Below, one piece after another: positions 1 to 8,668 of a stretch of DNA of 44,795 bases. This DNA comes from an uncultured Cedecea sp. (lineage in GTDB: Bacteria > Pseudomonadota > Gammaproteobacteria > Enterobacterales > Enterobacteriaceae). The stretch lies in assembly GCF_947498825.1 (NCBI RefSeq), contig NZ_CANMLV010000029.1, forward strand, positions 1 through 44,795, given 5' to 3'. Both the position numbers and the translations under genes were made by a program. The first letter of the stretch is position 1, and each line of letters begins with the position of its first letter. Under the pieces are notes generated by a model. It did no database searches and was not told where the DNA came from. It saw only the letters and a program-made list of their open reading frames with translations.

Positions 1-188
1 GAAACAGGGGCTGTGCCTGAGCTGCGGGCTGCGGCTGAAACTGGGGCTGTGCCTGAGCTGCGGGCTGCGGCTGAAACTGGGGCTGTGCCTGAGCTGCGGG
101 CTGCGGCTGAAACTGAGGCTGTGCCTGAGCTGTGGGCTGCGGCTGAAACTGGGGCTGTGCCTGAGCTGCGGGCTGCGGCTGAATCTCC
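1..188. repeat. 36-bp tandem repeat inside the bcsO-like gene
   Basis: About five head-to-tail copies of a 36-bp unit are visible, nearly identical in DNA: only a few positions differ, such as c/t in ctgcgggctg versus ctgtgggctg and g/a in ctgggg versus ctgagg. In the minus-strand gene each unit encodes QPQPAAQAQPQF. There are no unique spacers between units, so this is a coding minisatellite, not a CRISPR array. The array continues past the left edge. Confidence 0.9.
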
Positions 189-541
189 GCCATAGTCGTT
201 GATAATGCCTGAACTTCGCTCTGGAATGTTTCAGGGCGATTAAGCTGCATACCCACATCTTTGAGTAATGACATTGTGCTGGCCGTCGGGCTGGCTCCGG
301 TTGTTAAGGACGCTAAATGAACAGGGTCAGGAGCCTTACTCGTGGCAGACGTATTGAGGATCTGAGAGGGCTGGTCTGGAGAGGTATTGTTACCCAGCGA
401 AGCATTGTTGTTGGCAAGCTGTTGCACAATAGTCCATTGTTCATGATTCACTTCTTTATTCTGTTTCGTAAAATCAACAAAACGTATTGATTTCATACGT
501 GTTTTCTCACGAAAATTTTGCAGATCTTCATACTGGTCCAT
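1..541 (-). CDS. bcsO: BcsO-like cellulose biosynthesis accessory protein, C-terminus beyond left edge
   Basis: An open minus-strand frame runs from ATG at 541 to the window edge (180 codons) without a stop, so only its N-terminal part is visible. The start has a weak purine-rich stretch (AGAGCAAG) just upstream. The protein begins MDQYEDLQNFREKTRMKSI and continues with EQWTIVQQLA. This resembles, from memory, the N-terminus of BcsO, a proline-rich accessory protein of enterobacterial cellulose synthase operons. A middle part rich in Ser, Thr, Ala and Pro follows, then tandem 12-residue repeats of the type QPQPAAQAQPQF. No membrane segment is visible. BcsO has no established biochemical activity. 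The bcs operon itself would lie to the left of the window. An alternative is an unrelated Pro/Gln-repeat protein. Confidence 0.5.
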   Translation of the reverse strand, partial: MDQYEDLQNFREKTRMKSIRFVDFTKQNKEVNHEQWTIVQQLANNNASLGNNTSPDQPSQILNTSATSKAPDPVHLASLTTGASPTASTMSLLKDVGMQLNRPETFQSEVQALSTTMAEIQPQPAAQAQPQFQPQPTAQAQPQFQPQPAAQAQPQFQPQPAAQAQPQFQPQPAAQAQPLF

Positions 542-1428
542 ACTTGCTCTCACATTGTTCAAAAGTTTTCTATCAACAAGCCATATGCCAACAAAACTGT
601 GAGCTACAATAATCGTATTATTAACTTCATGATAAATATGGTTTTCATGACTAGCTCAGAAAGGTAAGAACGTTTTTGATATATACTATACGGGAAATAT
701 TCTCGCGTTGAATCATATTATTTTTCAACCCGAGAGACTATGATTTTAAACGCAATTAAGTATTTTTTAGCCATATATAACCACATCGTTATTGTGGTTT
801 TATTTCATTCTGTTCAGCAGGCTACTTTCACCTGTGGCCAGATGTCGTTATTCAGTAAGTTTGACGGGCAATACACCCAAACGACTGCATTCTATCCTGT
901 TCTGCCTGAAGCGTTTTACTGAGGGTGATACATTATTTAACAATGATAGCTAAATTTTCTGCTTTTTCTAAAATTAAAGATTTTTTGATATTTATAATAT
1001 TTACATTTAGTTATGCAATAAATATCTCTAAAACTCATGATTTATCATGTTGTATTGTCGTTCGTGTTAGAAAATAGAGCGTTATCATTAAATAATACTT
1101 AAAATACAATTTTAAAATTACCCTGGAATGAAAGTTCCACTCTTAGGGCGTGAGTTTTCAATTCTAGCTATTCCATGAACCTGTCCCGATAAGTTCAAAT
1201 ATATTCTCGCTTAGTTGATTGAATTATATGGTTTGTATGGTGTGTCTGATGACTAAGACTCTGCATAAATGGTTCTTTGAGCCCTTTTAGTTGATTATTG
1301 TTTTTATATATCAGATATCTGAAGGTAATAATTTATTCCTTTCACTGTATGAGTTATGTTGCAAGTGTAAATTTTTTTTATTTAAAATCACATCATTTGC
1401 CATTCCAGTTAATTGTTTTAATGCTCTT
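542..1428. other. AT-rich intergenic region with no convincing gene
   Basis: This is nearly 900 bp between the divergent bcsO-like gene and murQ. It contains one 60-codon plus-strand frame at 740-922 with a hydrophobic start and an unrecognised second half. That frame is preceded by a short purine stretch (GAGAG) but has no recognisable homology. An imperfect inverted repeat lies at 701-735. The rest is AT-rich with stops in all frames. The bcsO-like gene's promoter should lie in its left part, but no clear -35/-10 pair was identified. Confidence 0.6.
701..735. repeat. Imperfect inverted repeat before a 60-codon frame
   Basis: TCTCGCGTTGAA at 701-712 pairs with TTCAACCCGAGA at 724-735 with one mismatch and an 11-nt AT-rich loop. 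It sits immediately before the ATG at 740. It could be an operator or an mRNA hairpin. There is no T-run after it, so it is not a standard terminator. Confidence 0.5.
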
Positions 1429-1444
1429 TGTGATAATTGTCACA
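1429..1444. promoter_or_regulatory. CRP-cAMP binding site upstream of murQP
   Basis: TGTGATAATTGTCACA is a perfect TGTGA-N6-TCACA dyad. If CRP acts as a class II activator centred near -41.5, transcription would begin near 1478. TATTGT at 1466-1471 is then a plausible -10 and leaves a leader of about 24 nt before the murQ ATG at 1502. E. coli murQP is known to depend on CRP-cAMP, which fits. Confidence 0.85.
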
Positions 1445-1448
1445 TCAA

Positions 1449-1465
1449 TGGAATAAAATATTCCA
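1449..1465. promoter_or_regulatory. Perfect 17-bp palindrome in the murQP promoter, candidate repressor operator
   Basis: TGGAATAAAATATTCCA is TGGAATA and its exact reverse complement around AAA. It lies between the CRP site and the presumed start of transcription, where a repressor would block RNA polymerase. E. coli murQP is repressed by the RpiR-family regulator MurR; assigning this site to MurR is inference. No murR gene is next to the operon here. Confidence 0.6.
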
Positions 1466-1501
1466 TATTGTTACAAAATGTATACATTGATGGATATTCC
1501 T

Positions 1502-2410
1502 ATGAAAATTAATCTGGACCAGATGGTGACGGAGAGCCGTAATTCGATAAGTGAGCAGATAGATACTCTGCCAACATTAGAAATGCTCACTATCATCAAT
1601 GATGAAGATCAAAAGGTTGCTCAGGCAGTCAAAGCGACTTTGCCACAACTGGCTGTGCTTGTAGAAAAAGTGGCTGAGGCTTTTTCTCAAGGTGGAAGGC
1701 TTATCTATTGTGGGGCGGGTACCTCAGGTCGTTTAGGTATTCTTGATGCAAGTGAGTGCCCGCCAACTTATGGCACCCCTCATGAGCAAGTGATTGGGTT
1801 AATTGCTGGTGGTCACCAGGCAATTTTTAAACCCATTGAAAATGCAGAAGATAACAGGGATATGGGGGAGCAAGATCTTCGTAATATTCATTTCAACCGT
1901 CGTGATGTTTTAGTCGGCATTGCAGCGAGCGGACGCACACCTTATGTCCTCGGGGCGATAGCTTATGCCAAAAGTTTAGGGGCATTGGCTGCGGCGATTT
2001 CCTGTAATCCCGGAAGTGAAATCGGGCTGGCCGCTGATATTGCTATTGAGCCATTAGTGGGGCCGGAAGTCGTGACGGGGTCATCAAGAATGAAAGCCGG
2101 AACCGCTCAGAAGTTAGTACTCAATATGATAACCACGGGAGCGATGATTCGCAGTGGCAAGGTATACGGTAATTTGATGGTCGATGTCGAGGCAACCAAT
2201 GCCAAATTGGTTCAGCGTCAGGTCAATATTGTGGTTGAAGCAACCGGATGCAGCCATGAAGAAGCGGAAAGCGCGCTCAACGACTGTCAGCGACATTGTA
2301 AAACGGCCATTCTAATGGTGTTAAGTGGTTTGTCGGCGAGTCAAGCCAGTGCATTACTGGCTGAACATCGAGGATTTATTCGCAACGCATTGCAGGGGAT
2401 AAACAGATAA
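1502..2410 (+). CDS. murQ: N-acetylmuramic acid 6-phosphate etherase
   Basis: MurQ cleaves the lactyl ether of MurNAc 6-phosphate in the cytoplasm, giving GlcNAc 6-phosphate and D-lactate for cell-wall sugar recycling. The 302-aa protein matches E. coli MurQ closely along its length. It has one SIS sugar-phosphate isomerase fold with [19 protein letters not shown] at residues 71-89, which includes the catalytic glutamate (E85). AASGRTPY and [15 protein letters not shown] follow. An in-frame ATG at 1478 would add 8 residues. I prefer 1502 because it aligns with the E. coli start and leaves a leader after the predicted transcription start. murP begins 2 nt after the stop, so the two form an operon. 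Confidence 0.95.
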   Translation: MKINLDQMVTESRNSISEQIDTLPTLEMLTIINDEDQKVAQAVKATLPQLAVLVEKVAEAFSQGGRLIYCGAGTSGRLGILDASECPPTYGTPHEQVIGLIAGGHQAIFKPIENAEDNRDMGEQDLRNIHFNRRDVLVGIAASGRTPYVLGAIAYAKSLGALAAAISCNPGSEIGLAADIAIEPLVGPEVVTGSSRMKAGTAQKLVLNMITTGAMIRSGKVYGNLMVDVEATNAKLVQRQVNIVVEATGCSHEEAESALNDCQRHCKTAILMVLSGLSASQASALLAEHRGFIRNALQGINR

Positions 2411-2412
2411 TT

Positions 2413-3864
2413 ATGGCAAAAATTACCGATTCGATGATCGAACAGATTCTGCAGCTTACCGGCGGTCGTAATAATATTTTGGTTTGTGGCAACTGTATGA
2501 CTCGTTTACGCCTGACCTTAAAAGACCGGGACCTCGTTCAGAACGATGAATTAAAGAAAATCCCCGGTGTTATGGGCGTGGTCAATGGGGATACGCAGTT
2601 ACAGATTATCCTTGGTCCGGGTAAGGCACAAACAGCCAGTGATATGATGAATGCGTTGCTGAAATCTGACGCGCAGGAAACCTCTGATTCGGCAGATAAC
2701 GCAGACCTGCGTGCGCTGGCCAGCCAGAATAAAAAACAGATGAAGGCAAAGCAGAATAGCGCTGTACATAACTTTCTGACTAAATTTGCCACTATCTTTA
2801 CGCCTCTGATCCCGGGATTCATTGCAGCAGGTTTATTATTGGGGATAGCGACATTATTACAGCAAACGCTGATTGTTGAAGGTGTCACTCCGGCAGTCTG
2901 GCTGACCCAGCTGATAGCTTATATGAAAGTGTTCAGTATCGGGCTATTCACATTCTTAAGCATTCTGATCGGTTTTAATACCCAGAAAGCTTTTGGTGGA
3001 ACTGGCGTTAACGGCGCGATTATTGCCTCGTTATTTATTCTGCGTTACGTCCCGGAAGGAACTGTCGGCTATTACGCAGGTATGGATACTTTCTTTGGAT
3101 TGGCGATAGATCCGCGCGGTAACATTATCGGTGTTTTACTGGCCTGTATGCTGGGGGCCTGGGTTGAGCGTCAAGTACGACGTATCATTCCGGATAATCT
3201 GGATATGATCCTGACCTCAACCATTTCATTACTTATCACCGGAGCCATTACTTTTGTCGCTATCATGCCGATTGGCGTCGAGCTGTTTAAAGGAATGTCA
3301 TGGTTATTTTTACATTTAAACGGCAACCCGTTTGGAACGGCGATTCTGGCGGGATTATTCCTTATTGCGGTGGTATTCGGTATTCATCAGGGCTTTGTAC
3401 CGGTTTATTTTGCACTGATGGATGCTCAGGGTTTTAACTCCCTGTTTCCTATTCTGGCGATGGCTGGTGCCGGACAGGTGGGCGCTGCACTGGCGTTATT
3501 TGCTCGTTCATCACGCGGTTCAGTACTGAGAACTCAAATTAAAGGGGCTATTATTCCTGGATTTTTAGGTATTGGCGAACCACTGATTTACGGTGTCACG
3601 CTCCCGCGTCTTAAGCCATTTATTACCGCTTGTCTTGGGGGTGCCGTGGGCGGATTTTTTGTAGGGCTCGTTGCCTGGCTTGGTTTACCTGTAGGCCTCA
3701 ATACCGTATTTGGTCCATCAGGACTGGTGGCAATTCCGTTAATGACATCAGGCCAGGGTATTTTTGCCGGTATGGCGGTTTATATTGCCGGTATCCTTAT
3801 TTCTTATCTGGCAGGTTTTATTATGACCTGGTTCTTTGGCAGTAAAAATGTTGATTTAAGTTAG
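2413..3864 (+). CDS. murP: PTS N-acetylmuramic acid transporter, EIIBC component
   Basis: MurP imports MurNAc and phosphorylates it to MurNAc 6-phosphate, the substrate of the upstream enzyme MurQ. The 483-aa protein starts with a glucose-family EIIB domain. Its phospho-acceptor cysteine lies in [13 protein letters not shown] (C28). A charged linker at about residues 78-115 leads into a polytopic EIIC domain with about ten membrane segments and the family signature [10 protein letters not shown]. There is no EIIA domain, so phosphate must come from another protein, known in E. coli to be EIIA-Glc (Crr). It begins 2 nt after murQ and ends before a strong hairpin shared with the convergent nepI gene. 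Confidence 0.93.
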   Translation: MAKITDSMIEQILQLTGGRNNILVCGNCMTRLRLTLKDRDLVQNDELKKIPGVMGVVNGDTQLQIILGPGKAQTASDMMNALLKSDAQETSDSADNADLRALASQNKKQMKAKQNSAVHNFLTKFATIFTPLIPGFIAAGLLLGIATLLQQTLIVEGVTPAVWLTQLIAYMKVFSIGLFTFLSILIGFNTQKAFGGTGVNGAIIASLFILRYVPEGTVGYYAGMDTFFGLAIDPRGNIIGVLLACMLGAWVERQVRRIIPDNLDMILTSTISLLITGAITFVAIMPIGVELFKGMSWLFLHLNGNPFGTAILAGLFLIAVVFGIHQGFVPVYFALMDAQGFNSLFPILAMAGAGQVGAALALFARSSRGSVLRTQIKGAIIPGFLGIGEPLIYGVTLPRLKPFITACLGGAVGGFFVGLVAWLGLPVGLNTVFGPSGLVAIPLMTSGQGIFAGMAVYIAGILISYLAGFIMTWFFGSKNVDLS

Positions 3865-3871
3865 TGACAAG

Positions 3872-3908
3872 CACGTATCCTGTTCTGTTATTCAGAACAG
3901 GATACGTG
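3872..3908. terminator. Perfect hairpin between convergent murP and nepI
   Basis: A 16-bp perfect stem (CACGTATCCTGTTCTG and its complement) closes a 5-nt loop TTATT. It lies 8 nt after the murP stop and about 15 nt past the nepI stop. Neither side has a long T-run, so it may act as a bidirectional transcription barrier or mRNA stabiliser more than a classic intrinsic terminator. Confidence 0.6.
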
Positions 3909-3923
3909 GGCTTTCGACTAAGC

Positions 3924-5105
3924 TTAAGCGTGTACTTTTGATGCCACTAATATTGCTGTCAGGAGCATCAGCGTACCGGACAAAATCAGCGGTGCCAGTA
4001 ATCCCAAACTATCGAGAGCCAATCCCCCGACAGCAGCCCCACAGGTATTCGCTAACTGAATAACAGCTACCTGTATAGAACCTGCTTTTTCCGCCTGATC
4101 GGAGAGGGAACGGGTTATCCAGGTTGACCAGCCTACGGGGATAATCGCAAAACAGAAGCCCCAAATAATGGCCACAGCACTGGCTATCCGCGCATCACTT
4201 CCCCACAGAATTAATGATAATGCGCTCAGAGCGAGAATAAAGGGGGCCACCATTAAGACGTGTTTTAGCGAACGTTTTAAGAAGACAGAGGAGAGTGATG
4301 TTCCCACAAAGCTTGCGATACCAAAACTTAACAACACTAATGTTAAACCGCTGACATCGAATCCGGCCAGGGTCATATAAATTGGTCGAATGTAGGTAAA
4401 GAAGGAGAATTGCCCGGCAAAAGCCATAAAGATAGCCAGCATACCGGCTATTACGCCCGGGCGTTTGAGCAGACCAAACATATTTTGCTTCTGCTGCATA
4501 TTGGTACCCGGAAGTGAGGGAAGAACCTGCCAAATCCAGATAATACAGACAACCCCCATCAGCGCTGCACCATTAAATACATTACGCCAGCCAATGATGC
4601 TCCCCAAAAAACTCCCCAGGGGAGCGGCAATGACCAGGGCGATAGAGACCGCGCCGAAAATAACCGAAAGAGCCTTAGGGACAGTACGCGCCGGAACAAG
4701 ACGTAAAGTGAGAGAAGCCGACATCGCCCAGAAGCCACCCAGTGCAAGACCCAGACAGGCGCGCCCCAGCAGCAGTAGCATAAAGTTATTAGAGAATGAT
4801 ACCAGTACGCAGGAAAGCGTGAGTAGCACGGCGAAGAGTAATACCACATGGCGCCGATCGCTGGTGCCGATAACATGCGTCACGAACAAACTGCTAAACA
4901 TGGCGACAAATGCTGTGACAGTCACTGTCTGACCGGCAAGCCCTTCAGAAATCCCTAAATCGATAGCCATTGGCGTCAACAGACTGACGGGCAGAAACTC
5001 AATAGTGATGAGGCAGGCGACGCAAAAGGCGATAGCGAAAACGGCCGACCAGTTTGGTCGGGTAACGGCATCATTTGTAGGAGGGCGATGCAATGCATTA
5101 TCCAT
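3924..5105 (-). CDS. nepI: Purine ribonucleoside efflux pump, major facilitator superfamily
   Basis: This is a 12-membrane-segment major facilitator of the DHA1 type, 393 aa. It is very close to E. coli NepI (YicM), with long shared stretches such as [14 protein letters not shown] N-terminus, [52 protein letters not shown] and [20 protein letters not shown]. In E. coli NepI exports inosine and related purine ribonucleosides by proton antiport. The start ATG has a GGGAT purine stretch about 8 nt upstream. It is a single gene, convergent with murP and divergent from the chemotaxis receptor. E. coli has nepI elsewhere on the chromosome, so its position here is lineage-specific. Confidence 0.9.
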   Translation of the reverse strand: MDNALHRPPTNDAVTRPNWSAVFAIAFCVACLITIEFLPVSLLTPMAIDLGISEGLAGQTVTVTAFVAMFSSLFVTHVIGTSDRRHVVLLFAVLLTLSCVLVSFSNNFMLLLLGRACLGLALGGFWAMSASLTLRLVPARTVPKALSVIFGAVSIALVIAAPLGSFLGSIIGWRNVFNGAALMGVVCIIWIWQVLPSLPGTNMQQKQNMFGLLKRPGVIAGMLAIFMAFAGQFSFFTYIRPIYMTLAGFDVSGLTLVLLSFGIASFVGTSLSSVFLKRSLKHVLMVAPFILALSALSLILWGSDARIASAVAIIWGFCFAIIPVGWSTWITRSLSDQAEKAGSIQVAVIQLANTCGAAVGGLALDSLGLLAPLILSGTLMLLTAILVASKVHA

Positions 5106-5305
5106 TTTTATATCCCGATCTGCGAGTTTAGAAAACCGAGCAGTCTATCATTGTACTCCACAAGGGTTTAACTTTTTTAGCGGTTTCAGGTAACAGGGGC
5201 GGCTGACAGCACGAATATACGCGTTAAAAAATGAATTTGCATGCTGGAGAGATTTTGGAACCAAGTTTTATTCTGCACAGTAAATCTTCCCCTGCTAAAA
5301 ATAAG

Positions 5306-5332
5306 TAAAGTTTTCTGGGCGGTAGCCGATGA
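5306..5332 (+). promoter_or_regulatory. Sigma-28 (FliA) flagellar promoter
   Basis: TAAA at 5306-5309, a spacer of exactly 15 nt, and GCCGATGA at 5325-5332 match the enteric FliA consensus TAAA-N15-GCCGATAA at all but one position. It lies about 30 nt before the start of a chemoreceptor gene, a standard class 3 flagellar target. Confidence 0.88.
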
Positions 5333-5362
5333 TCCGGCATCTTTCTCGGGGAATCAAATATC

Positions 5363-7051
5363 ATGTTAAACCGTATGAAAATTGTTAAAAAAATACTCAT
5401 AGTACTTGGGTTGTTTGGTTTGCTACAGATTGCCTGTGGCGGGCTGTTCTTTAATGCGTTGAAACAAGAGAAAGATAATCTCCATGTACTGAAAACGCTT
5501 CGGGAGAAGCAAGAATCCCTGAATGAAAGCTGGATTGCATTACTGAGTACCCGGAATACTTTAAACCGGGCGGGCTCAAGCTATGTGATGCTGCAAAGTC
5601 AGATGGATAACAGTATGGCTAACAGAAAGGCCGCTGATGATTTGACCTTGATGGCTGCTCACTCCCTGGATATTGCGGCAAAGGAATGGCAAAACTATGA
5701 ATCCACTCTTACTGCTCAAGATAATGACGCGGACAGTAAATTAATCAGACAAAAATATGATGCTCTTTATGGCGCATTGAATGCCCTGATTAAAATGTTA
5801 AAAGAAGGGGATCTGAAGAGTTTCTACGATCAGAACACCCAGAGGTTTCAGGACGACTTCCAGCAACAGTTTAGCCTCTATACCCAGAAACACGCGCAGC
5901 AGTACCAGCTTGCTATAGACAATAGTGAAAGTTCCTATCAGATGGCGATTGCTGTACTGGCTGGGGTTCTGATAGGTTCTGTCGTACTGATTCTGTTTGT
6001 CTGGGTAGGTATCCGTACTACACTGATTAACCCTCTGAACCATCTTATTGAAAGTATTCGCCACATTGCTGGTGGCGATTTGATGCGTAAAATTAACGTT
6101 CATGGTACCAATGAAATGGGGCAGCTCGCTGAAAGTCTGCGTCATATGCAGGGAGAACTGGCGCGCACTGTCGGCGATGTACGTAACAGCGCGAACTCTA
6201 TCTACAGCGGTGCCAGTGAGATTTCTATTGGTAACAACGACCTTTCTTCTCGTACTGAACAGCAGGCAGCATCACTGGAAGAAACCGCTGCCAGTATGGA
6301 ACAGCTGACGGCAACAGTTAAGCAGAATGCGGAAAATGCCCGTCAGGCGAGTCAGTTGGCGATCAATGCTTCTGATACCGCTCGTCGTGGTGGGAAGGTG
6401 GTAGATAACGTTGTGCAAACGATGAGTGAGATTGCCGGAAGTTCTCAGAAAATCGCCGATATTACCAGCGTAATTGATGGTATTGCCTTCCAGACAAATA
6501 TCCTGGCATTGAATGCGGCGGTAGAGGCTGCTCGAGCCGGTGAGCAGGGGCGTGGTTTTGCTGTGGTGGCGGGAGAGGTTCGTAATCTTGCTCAGCGCAG
6601 CGCTCAGGCGGCGAAAGAGATCAAACTGCTGATCGAAGATTCTGTCAGTCGGGTTGATACTGGTTCGACTCTGGTCGAAAGCGCCGGGGAAACGATGGGT
6701 GAAATCGTTAATGCAGTCACCCGCGTAACAGACATTATGGGGGAAATTGCTTCTGCTTCCGATGAGCAGAGCCGTGGTATTGACCAAGTCGGTCTGGCCG
6801 TTGCTGAGATGGACAGGGTCACACAACAAAACGCCGCGCTGGTGGAAGAGTCGGCTGCGGCTGCGGCCGCGTTAGAAGAGCAGGCGAGTCATCTGACACA
6901 AGCGGTATCGGTATTCCGTATTGCTGCAGACCAGCAACCGCTGCAACGGCAGGACGTTGAAACAAGCCCCGCTGTTCGCGCTCAAGTCACCACGGCACAT
7001 AAAGCACCAGTAGAGTCGGTCGTCTCTGATGATAATTGGGAAAAATTCTAA
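5363..7051 (+). CDS. Methyl-accepting chemotaxis protein, Tar/Tsr type
   Basis: This inner-membrane chemoreceptor has 562 aa. TM1 spans about residues 10-30, a periplasmic four-helix bundle follows to about 192, TM2 covers 194-217, then come a HAMP domain and the cytoplasmic signalling hairpin. The hairpin tip reads [20 protein letters not shown]. The C-terminus ends NWEKF, a variant of the NWETF tether that recruits CheR/CheB. In the ligand pocket, R64, N68 and R69 of the Tsr/Tar type are present (TRNTLNRAG). The position corresponding to R73 is serine. An amino acid or similar small ligand is therefore plausible, but specificity cannot be read from sequence. A FliA promoter drives it and GGGGA precedes the ATG. 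Whether it is Tsr, Tar or a paralogue is open. Confidence 0.93.
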   Translation: MLNRMKIVKKILIVLGLFGLLQIACGGLFFNALKQEKDNLHVLKTLREKQESLNESWIALLSTRNTLNRAGSSYVMLQSQMDNSMANRKAADDLTLMAAHSLDIAAKEWQNYESTLTAQDNDADSKLIRQKYDALYGALNALIKMLKEGDLKSFYDQNTQRFQDDFQQQFSLYTQKHAQQYQLAIDNSESSYQMAIAVLAGVLIGSVVLILFVWVGIRTTLINPLNHLIESIRHIAGGDLMRKINVHGTNEMGQLAESLRHMQGELARTVGDVRNSANSIYSGASEISIGNNDLSSRTEQQAASLEETAASMEQLTATVKQNAENARQASQLAINASDTARRGGKVVDNVVQTMSEIAGSSQKIADITSVIDGIAFQTNILALNAAVEAARAGEQGRGFAVVAGEVRNLAQRSAQAAKEIKLLIEDSVSRVDTGSTLVESAGETMGEIVNAVTRVTDIMGEIASASDEQSRGIDQVGLAVAEMDRVTQQNAALVEESAAAAAALEEQASHLTQAVSVFRIAADQQPLQRQDVETSPAVRAQVTTAHKAPVESVVSDDNWEKF

Positions 7052-7108
7052 GAGAATTATCCCTGCCAGTGCTTCATGAAAGGTATTATTTCCACGGAGA
7101 GAAAAAAC

Positions 7109-7137
7109 GTATCCTCCCTTAAACAGGGAGGATACGC
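7109..7137 (-). terminator. Intrinsic terminator of ubiK
   Basis: CGTATCCTCCCT and its exact complement pair around the loop TAAAC. On the minus strand the hairpin is followed by a run of T (plus-strand AAAAAA before it), so it terminates the minus-strand ubiK gene, whose stop is at 7140. It may also stop the convergent chemoreceptor transcript. Confidence 0.85.
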
Positions 7138-7139
7138 GA

Positions 7140-7400
7140 TTACTCAGCAGAGGTTTGTGAGGAGCGGTTTTCCAGTTCGGTTAAACGCTGTTCCAGCAGA
7201 GCGAGTTTTTCACGTGTACGCAGTAAGACCTGAGTTTGTACATCAAATTCTTCCCGACTCACCATATCCAGACGTGTCAGTTGTGACTGAATCACCTGAC
7301 GCACTTTCTTTTCAACATCATCTCCCAGGTCACGTATCCCTTTTGGCATGGACTCATGAACCTGACGAGCAATCTGTTCAATTTTCTTTGGATCAATCAT
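7140..7400 (-). CDS. ubiK: Ubiquinone biosynthesis accessory factor UbiK
   Basis: This 86-aa protein is formerly YqiC and nearly identical to the E. coli protein (starts [20 protein letters not shown]). UbiK belongs to the membrane fusogenic activity family. It forms coiled-coil trimers, binds UbiJ and lipids, and supports aerobic ubiquinone-8 synthesis. The N-terminal helix is amphipathic. The second half ([20 protein letters not shown]) is a predicted coiled coil. The gene is monocistronic with its own terminator and diverges from the riboswitch-controlled ribB, as in E. coli. Confidence 0.95.
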   Translation of the reverse strand: MIDPKKIEQIARQVHESMPKGIRDLGDDVEKKVRQVIQSQLTRLDMVSREEFDVQTQVLLRTREKLALLEQRLTELENRSSQTSAE

Positions 7401-7523
7401 GGCGCTTTCCGTTATCTGAGTAATTGAGCTAATTGTAATGCCAGAATGACAGGGTATAAACCAGAAATGTTATATGTGATGACGTTGCCGGGTTAAATGA
7501 TTAGCGGTATAGTGGATAGGCTT

Positions 7524-7677
7524 TATTCTCAGGGCGGGGTGAAAGTCCCCACCGGCGGTAGATCGGTAACTAACATTACTGAAAGCCCGCGAGCGCTTCA
7601 GATAATCTCTGAAGGTCAGCAGATCCGGTGTAATTCCGGGGCCGACGGTTATAGTCCGGATGGGAGAGAGTAACGGT
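7524..7677 (+). promoter_or_regulatory. FMN riboswitch (RFN element) of ribB
   Basis: The conserved RFN blocks occur in order: CTCAGGGCGGGGTGAAAGTC, CCCACCGGCGGTA, AGCCCGCGAGCG, GGTCAGCAGATCCGGTG, AATTCCGGGGCCGACGG, TATAGTCCGGATGGGAGAGA. FMN binding to this leader lowers ribB expression. It lies about 90 nt upstream of the ribB start with an expression platform in between. Confidence 0.97.
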
Positions 7678-7715
7678 ATTGTCAGGCCTTGGCCTGTCCG
7701 CGTTATTTTTTTAGC
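7671..7715 (+). terminator. Riboswitch expression-platform terminator
   Basis: Just after the aptamer, TAACG pairs with CGTTA and AGGCC with GGCCT across the tip TT. Seven T residues follow. This fits FMN-induced premature termination before ribB. Part of the left arm overlaps the aptamer's closing region, which allows switching. Confidence 0.8.
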
Positions 7716-7768
7716 TCCTAAGACTGCCCTGATTCTGGTAACCATATATTTAATGAGGTTTTATTACC

Positions 7769-8422
7769 ATGAATCAGACGCTCCTTTCTGCATTTGGCAC
7801 ACCTTTAGAACGTGTCGAGCGAGCACTTGAATCCCTACGTGAAGGCCGCGGTGTTATGGTCCTCGATGACGAGAACCGTGAAAACGAAGGCGACATGATT
7901 TTCCCGGCAGAAACCATGACAGTCGAGCAAATGGCTCTGACCATTCGTCATGGCAGCGGCATTGTTTGCCTGTGCCTGACCGAAGAACGTCGTAAACAGC
8001 TGGACTTGCCGATGATGGTCGATAACAACACCAGCGCATACGGTACTGGTTTTACCGTCACGATTGAAGCGGCAACGGGTGTCAGCACCGGTGTTTCTGC
8101 TGCTGACCGTATCACAACCATCAAGGCGGCAATTGCAGACGACGCTAAACCTTCCGATCTGAACCGTCCCGGACATGTCTTCCCACTGCGCGCCCAGCCT
8201 GGTGGCGTATTAACGCGCGGCGGACATACTGAAGCAACGATTGACCTGGTCACTCTGGCCGGTTTCCGTCCTGCTGGCGTATTATGTGAACTGACCAACG
8301 ATGATGGTTCCATGGCCCATGCCCCAGAGTGTATCGAGTTTGCTCAGAAGCATAATATGGCCGTTGTGACTATCGAAGACTTGGTTGAGTATCGCCAGTT
8401 GCATGAACGTAAAGCGAGCTAA
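7769..8422 (+). CDS. ribB: 3,4-dihydroxy-2-butanone 4-phosphate synthase
   Basis: RibB converts ribulose 5-phosphate to formate and 3,4-dihydroxy-2-butanone 4-phosphate, the four-carbon precursor of riboflavin. The protein is 217 aa, the usual length of the monofunctional enzyme; there is no GTP cyclohydrolase II domain. The acidic metal-binding loop [16 protein letters not shown] and the RHGSGIVCL and [10 protein letters not shown] motifs are intact, and [13 protein letters not shown] follows. GAGG precedes the ATG at 7769. Expression is controlled by the FMN riboswitch in its leader, and a T-rich hairpin ends the transcript. Confidence 0.97.
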   Translation: MNQTLLSAFGTPLERVERALESLREGRGVMVLDDENRENEGDMIFPAETMTVEQMALTIRHGSGIVCLCLTEERRKQLDLPMMVDNNTSAYGTGFTVTIEAATGVSTGVSAADRITTIKAAIADDAKPSDLNRPGHVFPLRAQPGGVLTRGGHTEATIDLVTLAGFRPAGVLCELTNDDGSMAHAPECIEFAQKHNMAVVTIEDLVEYRQLHERKAS

Positions 8423-8456
8423 GATCTGTTATAGATTTTGAGTTGTTTTAAGTGAT

Positions 8457-8488
8457 AAAACCCGGTGGAGTGATACCGGGTTTTTTTG
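8457..8488 (+). terminator. Intrinsic terminator of ribB
   Basis: ACCCGGT pairs with ACCGGGT around an 8-nt loop and seven T residues follow. It lies 35 nt after the ribB stop. A 68-codon frame starting inside it (8452) is not a gene. Confidence 0.88.
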
Positions 8489-8668
8489 TATCTGTTATTC
8501 TCTGTTTCATCATTGAATTTTTAGTTGTTGTCTGTCGGATATACCAGACAAAGACTGGTTTATTATCAAAATTCCTGAATAACTACATCATGCTTATCCC
8601 AGTTATTTCTGCCACAATTAAGCGTAATCTACAGACAGAAAATAATAACCCTCTTTAAGGATTCCATA

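Noticed and set aside
1..188. CRISPR array
   Set aside because: The 36-bp units are directly adjacent with no spacers, and they translate as an in-frame protein repeat.
13..195. Plus-strand frame of PELRAAAETGAV repeats
   Set aside because: It is the complement of the coding repeat in the minus-strand BcsO-like frame, has no ribosome site and reflects only the repeat composition.
7470..7745. Minus-strand 91-codon frame
   Set aside because: It lies antisense to the FMN riboswitch and its terminator, whose conserved RNA sequence explains the region.
8452..8658. 68-codon plus-strand frame after ribB
   Set aside because: It starts inside the ribB terminator hairpin, has no ribosome site and no recognisable similarity.
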